Shown here piece by piece: positions 12,399-19,986 of a stretch of 64,000 nucleotides of DNA. The DNA comes from Streptomyces profundus (lineage in GTDB: Bacteria > Actinomycetota > Actinomycetes > Streptomycetales > Streptomycetaceae): assembly GCF_020740535.1 (NCBI RefSeq), contig NZ_CP082362.1:7375501-7439500 (forward strand), given 5' to 3'. How positions within the stretch are numbered: position 1 is the stretch's first letter; every line of letters starts with the position of its first letter. The notes beneath the pieces were generated by a model. It was not told the origin of the DNA. It saw nothing but the letters and a program-made list of their open reading frames with translations, and made no database searches. A program made the translations under genes and the position numbers.

Positions 12399-13361
12399 AT
12401 GGCGTTGGGTTACTTGCTCGGCGGAGGCGTCGGCACCGAGCCACACGGCATCGAGCTGCATGGCGCCTACCCCGTGATGCGGCGGCTGTACGAGCGGATC
12501 GCCGGGTGGACCGGCCTGACCGTCGGCCAGATCCTGGAGGACGACCTGCCGGAACCCCAGGAGGAGCGGGGGAGCGTCGGCTCCATCCGGGAGACCGCAC
12601 TCGCCCTGGCCGTGCACGACATCCTCGCCGAGCAGGGCGTCCACCCCTCCGTGCTCGGCGGCCTGAGTCTGGGCGCGATGACGAGCAGCTGCCTGGCCGG
12701 CGCCCTCACCCGCCAGGAGCTGTTCGGCCTGCTCCGCAGCACCCGCCGCTGCCCCGACCCCGACCCCTCGGAGCCGGCCCACGCCCTCGCCATCGCGGCC
12801 GTCCCGGCCGGGCAGAGCGTCGCCGCGCTCATCGGCGAGACCGAAGGCGTCCATGTCGCCGGCGACATGGGCGACACCGCCGACCGCGCGCTCCGCATCC
12901 ACCTGCTGGGCGGTCTGCGCGAGCCCCTGGCCGCGCTGGCCGGCTCCCTGCCCGAGGGGCTGGTGACGCTGTTGCCCGGCCGGGGCGTCGCCCAGCACAC
13001 CCCGCTGCGCGCCCCGTTCCGGGCGTTCGTCGCCCCCTATGTCGACGCCATCGACTTCGCCGCGCCCCAGCGGCCGGTGCTGTCCTGCCTGGACCCCGGG
13101 CGGCTGGCCTCGGGCGACGAGGTGCGGGATCTGTTCAGGCGCAATCCCACCACCCCGATCAGCCTGCCGTACGTGTACGAGGGGATGCGCGAGGAGGGCG
13201 TCCAACTCGGTGTGGTGGTCGGCCCGGCGATCCCCGCCGGACTGCTGGCCATCCCCTTCCCCGTGGTCCACGTCGAACAGCCGGAGCACATCGAGAAGGT
13301 CGTCTCCAGCGTGTTCGAGCTGGGCATCGAGTACCCCGAGACGGGAGTCGGCGCGTGCTGA
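12399..13361 (+). CDS. Discrete acyltransferase (FabD / trans-AT-like)
   Basis: A 320-residue malonyltransferase-fold protein. ATG follows GGAGG at a 5-base spacing. The nucleophile elbow is GGLSLG (Ser90) instead of the canonical GHSxG. The second catalytic residue is visible as His in AQHTPL (about residue 193), in the same context as FHTPLM of FabD. It would move an acyl group between CoA and a carrier protein, or edit a mis-primed carrier. Both complete PKS modules of this window have their own intact AT, so this free protein is not needed for them and may serve an upstream module, a side-chain carrier, or proofreading. It overlaps the next gene by GTGCTGA, implying translational coupling and joint function with the adenylate-forming enzyme. 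Confidence 0.8.
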   Translation: MALGYLLGGGVGTEPHGIELHGAYPVMRRLYERIAGWTGLTVGQILEDDLPEPQEERGSVGSIRETALALAVHDILAEQGVHPSVLGGLSLGAMTSSCLAGALTRQELFGLLRSTRRCPDPDPSEPAHALAIAAVPAGQSVAALIGETEGVHVAGDMGDTADRALRIHLLGGLREPLAALAGSLPEGLVTLLPGRGVAQHTPLRAPFRAFVAPYVDAIDFAAPQRPVLSCLDPGRLASGDEVRDLFRRNPTTPISLPYVYEGMREEGVQLGVVVGPAIPAGLLAIPFPVVHVEQPEHIEKVVSSVFELGIEYPETGVGAC

Positions 13362-14443
13362 GCTCGGGCCTGTCGGCGACCGACTGCGACCGGCTCGTCG
13401 ACGGCTGGCTGGCCACGGACCTGGACCAGTGGACCCGGCGGGTGGTCAGGCGCCACTTCACCCCGGGGACCGGCAGCCCCTACTGGCTGGAGCGGGCGAA
13501 GGAGCTGCCGTTCGACCCCCGGGACATCACCCGCCACGCGGAGCTGTCCGCGTTCGGCCCCTTCGACCTGGACGTACTGCGCACCCGCGACCCGCGGGAT
13601 CTCGTGCCCCTGGCCGTTCCCCGCCCGCTCACCGGGCGGGTGTGGGACTCCGGCGGCACCACGGGCGCGCCGTGCCGGGTCTTCTACACGTCCGAGATGA
13701 TCGTCCAACGGGGCGTGTGGCGCCGCTGGTCGTTCGCGACGGAGGGCTTCGAGCGGTACCGCACCTGGCTCCAGGCGACGCCCACCGGACCACACCTGAT
13801 CGGCAACGGAGTCTGGGAGGCCGGGGACCTGCACCAGGGGAACGTGTACGCGATCGACATGGATCCCCGCTGGGTGAAGCGGCTGCTGCGCACCGCGCGG
13901 ATGCCCGTCGCGCGCGACTACACCGAGCATCTGCTCGACCAGATCCTGGACGTGCTGGAGAGCCGCGAGGTGGACTACGTCAACACCACCCCGGCGCTGA
14001 TGGTGGCGCTCATCAGGCGGGCCCCGGCGCGGGTCGCGGCGCTGCGCGGTGTCCGGCTGAGCGGCACCCACCTGATCCCCTCGGTCTACCGGCGGATCGT
14101 CACGGCGCTGGACGGCGGCGTCTGCGGCCTGAGCTACGGCAACACCTTCGGCAACGCGGCCGGCCTGCCGGTGGAGAAGGACGGCGAGCTGATGCCGTAC
14201 CTGCCGAACTTCCCCCAGGTGACGATGGCGGTGGTGGACAAGACCGACCCGGCGACCGTCGTGCCGTACGGCTCGGTTGGACGGGTCCGGCTGACGGTGC
14301 TCCACGACGACCTGTTCCTGCCCAACGTGCTGGAGCGGGACGAGGCGATGCGGTACGACACCTGCGGTCGCTACCCCACCGACGGCGTCGCCAACGTGCA
14401 CCCGCTGGAGACGGCCAGCACGGCGGTCGAGGGGCTCTACTGA
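13355..14443 (+). CDS. EhpF-like adenylate-forming enzyme (arylcarboxylate activation/reduction family)
   Basis: A 362-residue protein. I chose GTG 13355, which overlaps the preceding stop and has GGGAG about 7 bases upstream. The phosphate-binding loop of adenylate-forming enzymes is visible (DSGGTTGAPCRVFYT, about residues 90-104), and later motifs recall the YGNTFGN and GRVRLTVLHDD regions of the phenazine EhpF / arylcarboxylate reductase group. It is shorter than a standard acyl-CoA ligase. It probably activates a carboxylic acid as the acyl-AMP. Whether the acid is then reduced, transferred to a carrier or coupled to an amine is not shown by the sequence. Pairing with a discrete AT suggests supply or attachment of an unusual acyl unit to the polyketide. 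Confidence 0.7.
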   Translation: MLSSGLSATDCDRLVDGWLATDLDQWTRRVVRRHFTPGTGSPYWLERAKELPFDPRDITRHAELSAFGPFDLDVLRTRDPRDLVPLAVPRPLTGRVWDSGGTTGAPCRVFYTSEMIVQRGVWRRWSFATEGFERYRTWLQATPTGPHLIGNGVWEAGDLHQGNVYAIDMDPRWVKRLLRTARMPVARDYTEHLLDQILDVLESREVDYVNTTPALMVALIRRAPARVAALRGVRLSGTHLIPSVYRRIVTALDGGVCGLSYGNTFGNAAGLPVEKDGELMPYLPNFPQVTMAVVDKTDPATVVPYGSVGRVRLTVLHDDLFLPNVLERDEAMRYDTCGRYPTDGVANVHPLETASTAVEGLY

Positions 14444-14474
14444 TCCGCCCCGACCGCAGGTTTTTCTTATAGAG

Positions 14475-14483
14475 GGAAGTTCC
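14475..14483. promoter_or_regulatory. Candidate IclR operator before the ABC importer
   Basis: GGAAGTTCC is a perfect GGAA-N-TTCC dyad, 74 bases before the leader ORF start. It lies in a longer stretch (AGAGGGAAGTTCC, then GAATGTATTGCTGTAGG) that resembles the region before the hydroxylase at 22485-22493 and, more loosely, the region before the IclR gene. A role as operator for the IclR protein at 18106-18924 is an inference from this shared pattern. Confidence 0.45.
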
Positions 14484-14556
14484 AGCGAATGTATTGCTGT
14501 AGGCGGAATCAGGTCGTAGCTTGCAGGGCACCACGTTCAAGCACGAAGGAGCCGCC

Positions 14557-14592
14557 ATGAGCTGGTCCAAAACTACCTCTGTCATGTCATGA
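14557..14592 (+). CDS. 11-residue leader ORF coupled to the ABC permease
   Basis: AAGGAG at 14546-14551 sits five bases before ATG 14557. The ORF reads MSWSKTTSVMS and its TGA at 14590-14592 overlaps the permease ATG (ATGA). The permease itself has no Shine-Dalgarno sequence, so ribosomes finishing the leader probably restart on the permease. It may be a plain coupling device or a regulatory leader peptide. No attenuator hairpin is evident between leader and gene because they overlap. Confidence 0.55.
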   Translation: MSWSKTTSVMS

Positions 14593-15464
14593 GCCTCGAA
14601 GGGGCCACAACGGTCACAAGCGCTCCGCAGGGGACAGCTCGGGTGCATCTGGCGGATACCTCCGGTCGCCTCGCGCGGTTCCTCGGTCAGCGCTGGGCGC
14701 GGGACCTGGGGCTGAAGATCTCCGGGGTGCTGGTGGTGCTCCTGGTGCTGGAGTTCTGTTCGCGCACCGGGATGCTCTCCCGGGACTGGTTTCCGCCGAT
14801 CACCGAGACCTACGCGGAGCTGTTCAAGCTCGCCGCCGGCCACCCGCTGTGGACCGAGATAGGCCGCACGCTCAGCGGCTGGGCGCTGGGGCTGGCGCTG
14901 GCCACCGCGCTGGCCGTGCCGTGCGGCATCCTGCTGGGCTCGAACCAGACCGCCTACCGGCTGTCCCGGGTGGTGATCGAGTTCTGCCGCCCGGTGCCCT
15001 CCGTCGCGCTGATCCCGCTGGCGGTGCTGGTCTACGGCGTCGGCCTGGAGATGAAGGTCTTCCTGATCGTCTTTGTCACGTTCTGGCCGATCCTGCTCCA
15101 GGTGATCTACGGGGTGCGGGACGTGGACCCGGTGGTGCGGGACACCGCCCGTTCCTACGGCCTGCCGCCGGCCGCCCGGTTCTTCCGGGTCACCCTGCCG
15201 AGCGCGGCCCCCTACATCGCCACCGGCCTGCGCATCTCCTCCGCCATCGCGCTGGTGCTGGCCGTGACCGCCGAGCTGGTGGTCGGCGCGCCCGGCCTGG
15301 GCCAGTCGATCGTGGTCGCGCAGTCCAACGCCAACCTGCCCCGCATGTACGCCCTGATCATCGTCACCGGGCTGGTCGGCTGGCTGCTCAACATCGCCTT
15401 CCAGGCCGTCGAGCGGCGCCTGCTGAGGTGGCACCCGTCGCAGCGCCAGGAGGTCGCCCAGTGA
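14589..15464 (+). CDS. ABC transporter permease, NitT/TauT (SsuC/TauC) type
   Basis: A 291-residue inner-membrane permease of the nitrate/sulfonate/taurine family. About six hydrophobic segments are visible. The EAA loop region lies around VRDTARSYGLPPAARFFRVTLP (roughly residues 178-199), which contacts the ATPase. The start overlaps the stop of the 11-codon leader, and the end overlaps the GTG of the second permease. Together with the next three genes it forms a complete importer. The family also carries aromatic acids and pyrimidine precursors. A gentisate-type catabolic operon on the other side of the shared IclR gene makes a hydroxybenzoate-like substrate more likely here than taurine. 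Confidence 0.9.
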   Translation: MSLEGATTVTSAPQGTARVHLADTSGRLARFLGQRWARDLGLKISGVLVVLLVLEFCSRTGMLSRDWFPPITETYAELFKLAAGHPLWTEIGRTLSGWALGLALATALAVPCGILLGSNQTAYRLSRVVIEFCRPVPSVALIPLAVLVYGVGLEMKVFLIVFVTFWPILLQVIYGVRDVDPVVRDTARSYGLPPAARFFRVTLPSAAPYIATGLRISSAIALVLAVTAELVVGAPGLGQSIVVAQSNANLPRMYALIIVTGLVGWLLNIAFQAVERRLLRWHPSQRQEVAQ

Positions 15465-16306
15465 GCCGCCGTGTCCTCGGGTTCCTGCTGGAACTCGCCC
15501 TGCCGGCCGTCCTGTTGGTCGGCTACGGCCTGTGGGCCGCGCAGGCCCAGAGCTTCTACTTCCCGCCCCTGGGCGAGATAGCGCAGTACTTCCGCGAGCT
15601 GTGGCTCTTCGAGCGGGTGGGCAGCGATCTGGTGCCCTCGCTGCTGCGGGTGTCGGCCGGCTATCTGGCCTCGGTGGTCATCGGCGTCACGCTCGGCCTG
15701 GCACTGGGCATGTTCCGGACGCTGCGCACGGCGGCCGAGCCGGTGGTGGAGTTCCTGCGGGCGCTGCCGGCGCCCGCGCTGATCCCCTTCTCCCTGCTGC
15801 TCTTCGGCTCCGGCGACAGCTCCAAGATCTTCGTGATCGTGCTGGGCGCCGTCTGGCCGATCCTGTTGAACACCATCGACGGGGTACGCGGCGTGGACGC
15901 CCAGCAACTGGACATGGCCCGCGCCTACCACATCCCGTTGGGTGCCCGGGTGCTGCGCATCATCCTGCCGGGCGCGGCTCCGCGGATCTTCGCCGGGATG
16001 CGCACCTCGCTGGCCATCGCGATCATCCTGATGGTGGTCTCCGAGATGGTGGCCAGCAGCGAGGGCCTCGGCTACTTCGTGCTGGAGCAGCAACGTTCCT
16101 TCGCCATCCCGGAGATGTGGACCGGGATCATCCTGCTCGGCCTGCTGGGCTATGTCCTCAACTGGCTCTTCCAACGCGTCGAACGCCGGGCGCTGGCCTG
16201 GCACTTCGGCCTCAAGGGCCTCTCCTCGCCGACCGAGGCCAAGACCGTGAGGCCCGCCAGGCGGCGGGCCCGTTCCGCCACCCACTCCACCGACGGAGAA
16301 GTCTGA
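15461..16306 (+). CDS. ABC transporter permease, NitT/TauT type (second subunit)
   Basis: A 281-residue paralogue of the preceding permease. The GTG at 15461 is preceded by AGGAGG at a 7-base spacing and overlaps the previous TGA (GTGA). It has about six hydrophobic segments and a coupling loop near LDMARAYHIPLGARVLRI. Most transporters of this family use a homodimeric permease, so two consecutive permease genes imply a heterodimeric channel. The C-terminus is basic and cytoplasmic. The stop overlaps the ATPase start as TGATG. Confidence 0.9.
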   Translation: MSRRVLGFLLELALPAVLLVGYGLWAAQAQSFYFPPLGEIAQYFRELWLFERVGSDLVPSLLRVSAGYLASVVIGVTLGLALGMFRTLRTAAEPVVEFLRALPAPALIPFSLLLFGSGDSSKIFVIVLGAVWPILLNTIDGVRGVDAQQLDMARAYHIPLGARVLRIILPGAAPRIFAGMRTSLAIAIILMVVSEMVASSEGLGYFVLEQQRSFAIPEMWTGIILLGLLGYVLNWLFQRVERRALAWHFGLKGLSSPTEAKTVRPARRRARSATHSTDGEV

Positions 16307-17073
16307 TGCTCAACGTTTCCCACCTGCGGAAGGTCTACGGCCCCGACCCGACGGCGGCTCCGGCCGTGGCGGATCTCAACTTCACCGTGGAGGACCAGGA
16401 GTTCGTCTGCATCCTGGGGTCCTCGGGCTGCGGCAAGACCACCATGCTGCGCTGCCTCTCCGGGCTGATCCCGTTCACCTCGGGCGAGATCACCCTGCGC
16501 GGCGAGCCGGTCACCGGGCCGCCCAAGGACATGGCCTTCGTCTTCCAGGACTACAGCCGCTCGCTGCTGCCCTGGATGTCGGTCCGCCGCAACGTCGCGT
16601 TCCCGCTGCGTTACCAGGGCGTCGAGCGCCGGGAGGCGGCGAAGCTGACCGATGAGGCACTGGAGGCGGTGGGCCTGGGCGGTCGGGGCGACCGCTTCCC
16701 CTGGCAGCTCTCCGGCGGCATGCAGCAGCGGGTGGCCATCGCCAGGGCGTTGGCCTACCGCCCCCGCATCCTGCTGATGGACGAGCCGTTCGCCTCGGTG
16801 GACGCCCAGACCAGGTCCGGTCTTGAGGACCTGCTCCTGCGGGTCTGGGAGCAGTACGGGGTCACCGTGCTGTTCGTGACCCACGACATCGACGAGGCGG
16901 TCTACCTCGCCGACCGGGTACTGGTGTTGCGCCCGCCGGCCAATGTGGGCCACGAGGTGACGGTGAACCTGCCGCGTCCCAGGGACCAGGTGCGCACCAA
17001 GGAGAACCCGGAGTTCGCCCGGCTGCGCGGCGAGCTGTTCGCCGCGATCGACGGCGGGGCGGTGGCCGCGTGA
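16306..17073 (+). CDS. ABC transporter ATP-binding protein, NitT/TauT (SsuB/TauB) type
   Basis: A 255-residue cytoplasmic ATPase that powers the two preceding permeases. Walker A is GSSGCGKTT (about residues 40-48), the Q-loop lies in FVFQDYSRSLLPW, the signature is LSGGMQQR, Walker B is ILLMDEPF and the switch His is in VTHDIDEA. ATG 16306 is chosen because it overlaps the upstream stop and has GGAG upstream. Its stop overlaps the GTG of the binding protein. Confidence 0.93.
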   Translation: MLNVSHLRKVYGPDPTAAPAVADLNFTVEDQEFVCILGSSGCGKTTMLRCLSGLIPFTSGEITLRGEPVTGPPKDMAFVFQDYSRSLLPWMSVRRNVAFPLRYQGVERREAAKLTDEALEAVGLGGRGDRFPWQLSGGMQQRVAIARALAYRPRILLMDEPFASVDAQTRSGLEDLLLRVWEQYGVTVLFVTHDIDEAVYLADRVLVLRPPANVGHEVTVNLPRPRDQVRTKENPEFARLRGELFAAIDGGAVAA

Positions 17074-18062
17074 GCGGGCGGCGGGCCAGGACGGGCGCGC
17101 TGGCCGGCGCGCTCGCCGGGCTGCTGGTCCTCAGCACGGCGGCCTGTAGCGACTACGGCGGCGATCTGTCCGGGGCCAACGTCTCCGGCGGCGGGGACGG
17201 CGACACCCTGGTGGTCTCGGAGACCGCCGGCGTGCCGTCCTCGTTCCTCGCCTACGGCGTCTCCCAGGGGTACTTCGCCGACGAGGGGGTGGACCTCCGG
17301 GTGAGCCCGTCCAGCGGTGGCGCGAGCGTGATCCCGGCGCTGCTCAGCGGCGATATCGACGTGGCCGGCTCCAACGTGGTCTCGGCGATGATCGCGATGG
17401 GGCGGCGGATGCCCATCCAGATGGTGGCGGCCGGCACCTCGACCGCCGACGACCCGGAGCACGACTTCGCCTCGCTCGTGGTCCCCGAGGACAGCCCGAT
17501 CGCCGAGGCGGGGGACCTGGACGGGGCCAGGATCGCGGTGAACTCGCTCCAGAACATCAACGACGTCGTGGTCAGTTCGGTGCTGGCCGAGGCCGGCCTG
17601 TCCAACGACGACGTCCGGTTCGTGGAGATGCCGCTGCCCGACATCCCGGCGGCGATCCAACGCGGGGACGTGGACGCGGGCCTGCTGATCGAGCCGTTCG
17701 CCTCGATCGGCCGCTCCCAGGGCCTTCGGGTGCTGGCCAGCCCCTACGTCAACACCCGCCCCGGGCTCCAGATAGGCACCTACCTGATGACCTCGGACCG
17801 GGTGGCGGACGATCCCGAGCTGGTGGCGGCGTTTCGCGCGGGAGTCGAGCGGACGGCCCGGTCCGTGCGGGAGGACCCGGACGCCTTCCGGGAGGCCCTC
17901 CCCGAGATCAGCGACCTGTCGCCCGAGCTGGCCGGCCGGATGAACCTGCCGGTGTGGCGGGGCGGCACGGACCGGGAGTCGATCGAGACCGTCCACGCGA
18001 TGATGCGGGAGATCGGCCTCACCGACGCCGACCTGGACTACGAGCGCTCCGTGGCGGACTGA
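17070..18062 (+). CDS. Substrate-binding lipoprotein of the NitT/TauT importer
   Basis: A 330-residue protein starting at GTG 17070 inside the GTGA overlap. An arginine-rich N-region, a hydrophobic stretch (LAGALAGLLVL) and a lipobox-like STAAC give a lipoprotein signal peptide with Cys near residue 26. The mature part has the two-lobe NMT1/SsuA-like pattern: a short ligand loop after the first strand (SSFLAYGVSQGYFADEGVDL), SSGGASVIPALLSGDIDVAGSN, and late IQRGDVDAGLLIEPF. It should capture the substrate outside the membrane. The ligand is not evident from the sequence. It is the last gene of the importer operon and is followed by a strong bidirectional hairpin. Confidence 0.9.
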   Translation: MSGRRARTGALAGALAGLLVLSTAACSDYGGDLSGANVSGGGDGDTLVVSETAGVPSSFLAYGVSQGYFADEGVDLRVSPSSGGASVIPALLSGDIDVAGSNVVSAMIAMGRRMPIQMVAAGTSTADDPEHDFASLVVPEDSPIAEAGDLDGARIAVNSLQNINDVVVSSVLAEAGLSNDDVRFVEMPLPDIPAAIQRGDVDAGLLIEPFASIGRSQGLRVLASPYVNTRPGLQIGTYLMTSDRVADDPELVAAFRAGVERTARSVREDPDAFREALPEISDLSPELAGRMNLPVWRGGTDRESIETVHAMMREIGLTDADLDYERSVAD

Positions 18063-18065
18063 ACG

Positions 18066-18103
18066 GCTCGGTCCCGCCCCTGGAAGGGGGCGGGACCGAG
18101 CCG
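18066..18103. terminator. Bidirectional terminator hairpin
   Basis: A perfect 16-bp stem (GGCTCGGTCCCGCCCC with its complement at 18088-18103) and a 6-base loop lie between two convergent genes, four bases after the importer stop and three before the IclR stop. There is no T-run. Confidence 0.85.
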
Positions 18104-18105
18104 GG

Positions 18106-18924
18106 TCAGTTGGTGAACTGGCCGCGGAGCGTCTCCTGGAGCTGGTCCCTGGCGACCAACAGCCGTGTCGCCAGCGCCTCGGCCTGCTCCCGGGAGGAGA
18201 GCCGATGCGCCGGGACCACGGCGGCCACCGAGGCGAGCGGCGTGCCGGCGCGGTCCCGCAGGACGGCGGCGACGGCGGAGATCCCCAGCTCGCCCTCCTC
18301 GAAGTTGACCGCGTAGCCCAACCGCCGGATCTCGGCCAACTCGGCCGCCAGGGCGCGCCATTCGGTGATCGAGAAGGTGGTTCGGGAGGCCAGCTCCGCC
18401 GTCGCGAACCGGCGGCCCAGCTCGGACTCGGGCATGGCCGCCAGGATCGCCTTGCCGGCGGCCGTGCAGTGCGCCGGGAGCACCACCCCGGTGCGGTTGC
18501 CGACGCGGACCGCGCGAGGGCTCTCCACACAGTCGATGAAGCGGACGTTGCGCCCCTCAAGGAGGGTGAGGCTGACCGTCTCCTCGGTGCGGTTCCGCAC
18601 TTCCTCAAGCACCGGCCTGGCCACCTGGCGGATGTCCACCCGCCCTATGGCGGCCAGCCCGATCTCGTTGAGCACCGGGCCGGGACGGTAGGCCGTGTTC
18701 GGCTTCTCCTGGAGCACGAAGCCGCGCCGGCGCAGGGCGTTGAGCAGCCGATGCGCGGTGGAGGGGGCGACGCCCAGCTCGGTGGCGGCCTCCGAGACGC
18801 GCAACGCCTGCCGCTCCCCGATCAGTTCGAGGAGCCGCAGGGCGTTGTCCACCGAGCTGGCGCCCGAACCGGCCCCGTCGGACGGGGCGGTGGCCGGGCG
18901 CACTCCGTGCACATCATTCGACAT
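18106..18924 (-). CDS. IclR-family transcriptional regulator
   Basis: A 272-residue regulator. The N-terminal winged helix (about residues 25-85) reads LELIGERQALRVSEAATELGVAPSTAHRLLNAL; the C-terminal GAF-like effector domain follows, with the IclR pattern VGNRTGVVLPAHCTAAGKAILAA. The gene lies between the importer (convergent) and the gentisate-type operon (upstream, same strand). Candidate binding sequence in front of all three units makes it the likely local regulator, responding to an aromatic acid or a ring-cleavage product. No good Shine-Dalgarno is seen before the ATG; TAGAAT lies just upstream, so a very short or absent 5' leader is possible. Confidence 0.93.
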   Translation of the reverse strand: MSNDVHGVRPATAPSDGAGSGASSVDNALRLLELIGERQALRVSEAATELGVAPSTAHRLLNALRRRGFVLQEKPNTAYRPGPVLNEIGLAAIGRVDIRQVARPVLEEVRNRTEETVSLTLLEGRNVRFIDCVESPRAVRVGNRTGVVLPAHCTAAGKAILAAMPESELGRRFATAELASRTTFSITEWRALAAELAEIRRLGYAVNFEEGELGISAVAAVLRDRAGTPLASVAAVVPAHRLSSREQAEALATRLLVARDQLQETLRGQFTN

Positions 18925-18951
18925 GGAAGAATTCTAACTCAGTTCTTTTCT
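18925..18951. promoter_or_regulatory. Promoter/operator region of the IclR gene
   Basis: Contains GGAAGAATTCT, a GAA-TTC dyad, directly against the start codon, then CAGTTCTTTTCTG, which resembles the AAGTTCTATTTCTC block next to the hydroxylase operator. On the minus strand TAGAAT is a plausible -10 element. Autoregulation is inferred. Confidence 0.35.
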
Positions 18952-19005
18952 GTTGAGGGTCCGGCGGACGGGAACAACTGCCTGCGCCGGACCCTCCGGA
19001 CACCG

Positions 19006-19890
19006 TCAGCCCTGCCGGACGGCGAGGGTCATCGCCCCCACCCCGGTGATCGAGGCGCGCACGGTGTCGCCCGGCTCGATCGCGCCCACGCCGGGCGGCG
19101 CCCCGGTGAAGATCAGGTCGCCGGGGAGCAGCGTCATCATCCGGGACGCGTAGGAGACGATCGCCGGCACCGGCGTCAACAGGTCCCTGGTGTTGACGTG
19201 TTGACGTTTGCCGCCGTTGACGTCCAGCAGGATCTCCAGCGCACCCGGATCCCCGATCTCGTCCGCGGTGACCAGCACCGGGCCGAGCGGGCTGAAGGTG
19301 TCGTAGCTCTTGCGGCGGGAGCGGTCGGCCGCCGAGCGGACCGTGATGTCCAACCCGAGGGTGTAGCCCAGGACATGGTCCAGCGCCCGCGCCTCGGGGA
19401 TGTCCCGGCCGCCCGTGCCCACCACGATCACCAGCTCGGACTCGTGGTGGATCTCCTGTCCGGCCGCGACGATCTCCTCGGGCAGGACGATGTCGTCGGC
19501 GGGCCCGGAGAGGGACGAAGGCGACTTCAGGAAGACGTCGAAGTCCATCATCCAGGACTCCACGCCGCCCAGCGTGCGTTCCTGCACGCCGTGCATCTCG
19601 GCGACATGGTCGGCGTAGTTGCAGGCGCAGGCCACGATCTTGCTGGGGTTGACGGCCGGGGCCAGCAGCCGCACCGTCTCCAGCGGCCGGCTCTCGCCGG
19701 CCTCGGCGGCCTCGGCCAGGCGCCCCCTGGCCTCGGGGAAGTCCCGGCAGAGCCGGCGCCACCAGCCGGCGGTCAGCGGATCCGGATCGTGCGGCCAGCC
19801 CAGCGCGTCGGTGACGTCGACCACCCGCGCCCGCTCCCCCGTTCCGTCCACCACGCCCAGGCGGTGGTCGTCGAAGAGCACCAGCTTCAT
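19006..19890 (-). CDS. Fumarylacetoacetate hydrolase family protein (probable fumaryl-/maleylpyruvate hydrolase)
   Basis: A 294-residue FAH-fold hydrolase. Visible features are the family entry CNYADHVAEM (about residues 92-101), the metal ligands in HHESELVIVVG (ExE) and the Asp in GYTLGLDITVR, and the late GDLIFTGAPPGVG signature. It lies downstream of a gentisate dioxygenase-like gene, so the likely reaction is hydrolysis of fumarylpyruvate (or directly maleylpyruvate) to pyruvate plus a C4 dicarboxylate. I see no maleylpyruvate isomerase in this operon, so either the hydrolase accepts maleylpyruvate or the isomerase is encoded elsewhere. The start is ATG 19890. Confidence 0.88.
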   Translation of the reverse strand: MKLVLFDDHRLGVVDGTGERARVVDVTDALGWPHDPDPLTAGWWRRLCRDFPEARGRLAEAAEAGESRPLETVRLLAPAVNPSKIVACACNYADHVAEMHGVQERTLGGVESWMMDFDVFLKSPSSLSGPADDIVLPEEIVAAGQEIHHESELVIVVGTGGRDIPEARALDHVLGYTLGLDITVRSAADRSRRKSYDTFSPLGPVLVTADEIGDPGALEILLDVNGGKRQHVNTRDLLTPVPAIVSYASRMMTLLPGDLIFTGAPPGVGAIEPGDTVRASITGVGAMTLAVRQG

Positions 19891-19986
19891 CTCGTCCTGC
19901 TTTCCTTCGGTCCGCCGGCCAGGGCCGGCCGGACGGGTGGGTCGGGTGGGTCGGGGTGCCCGGCCACGGCGGGCCGGGGGGTGGGG

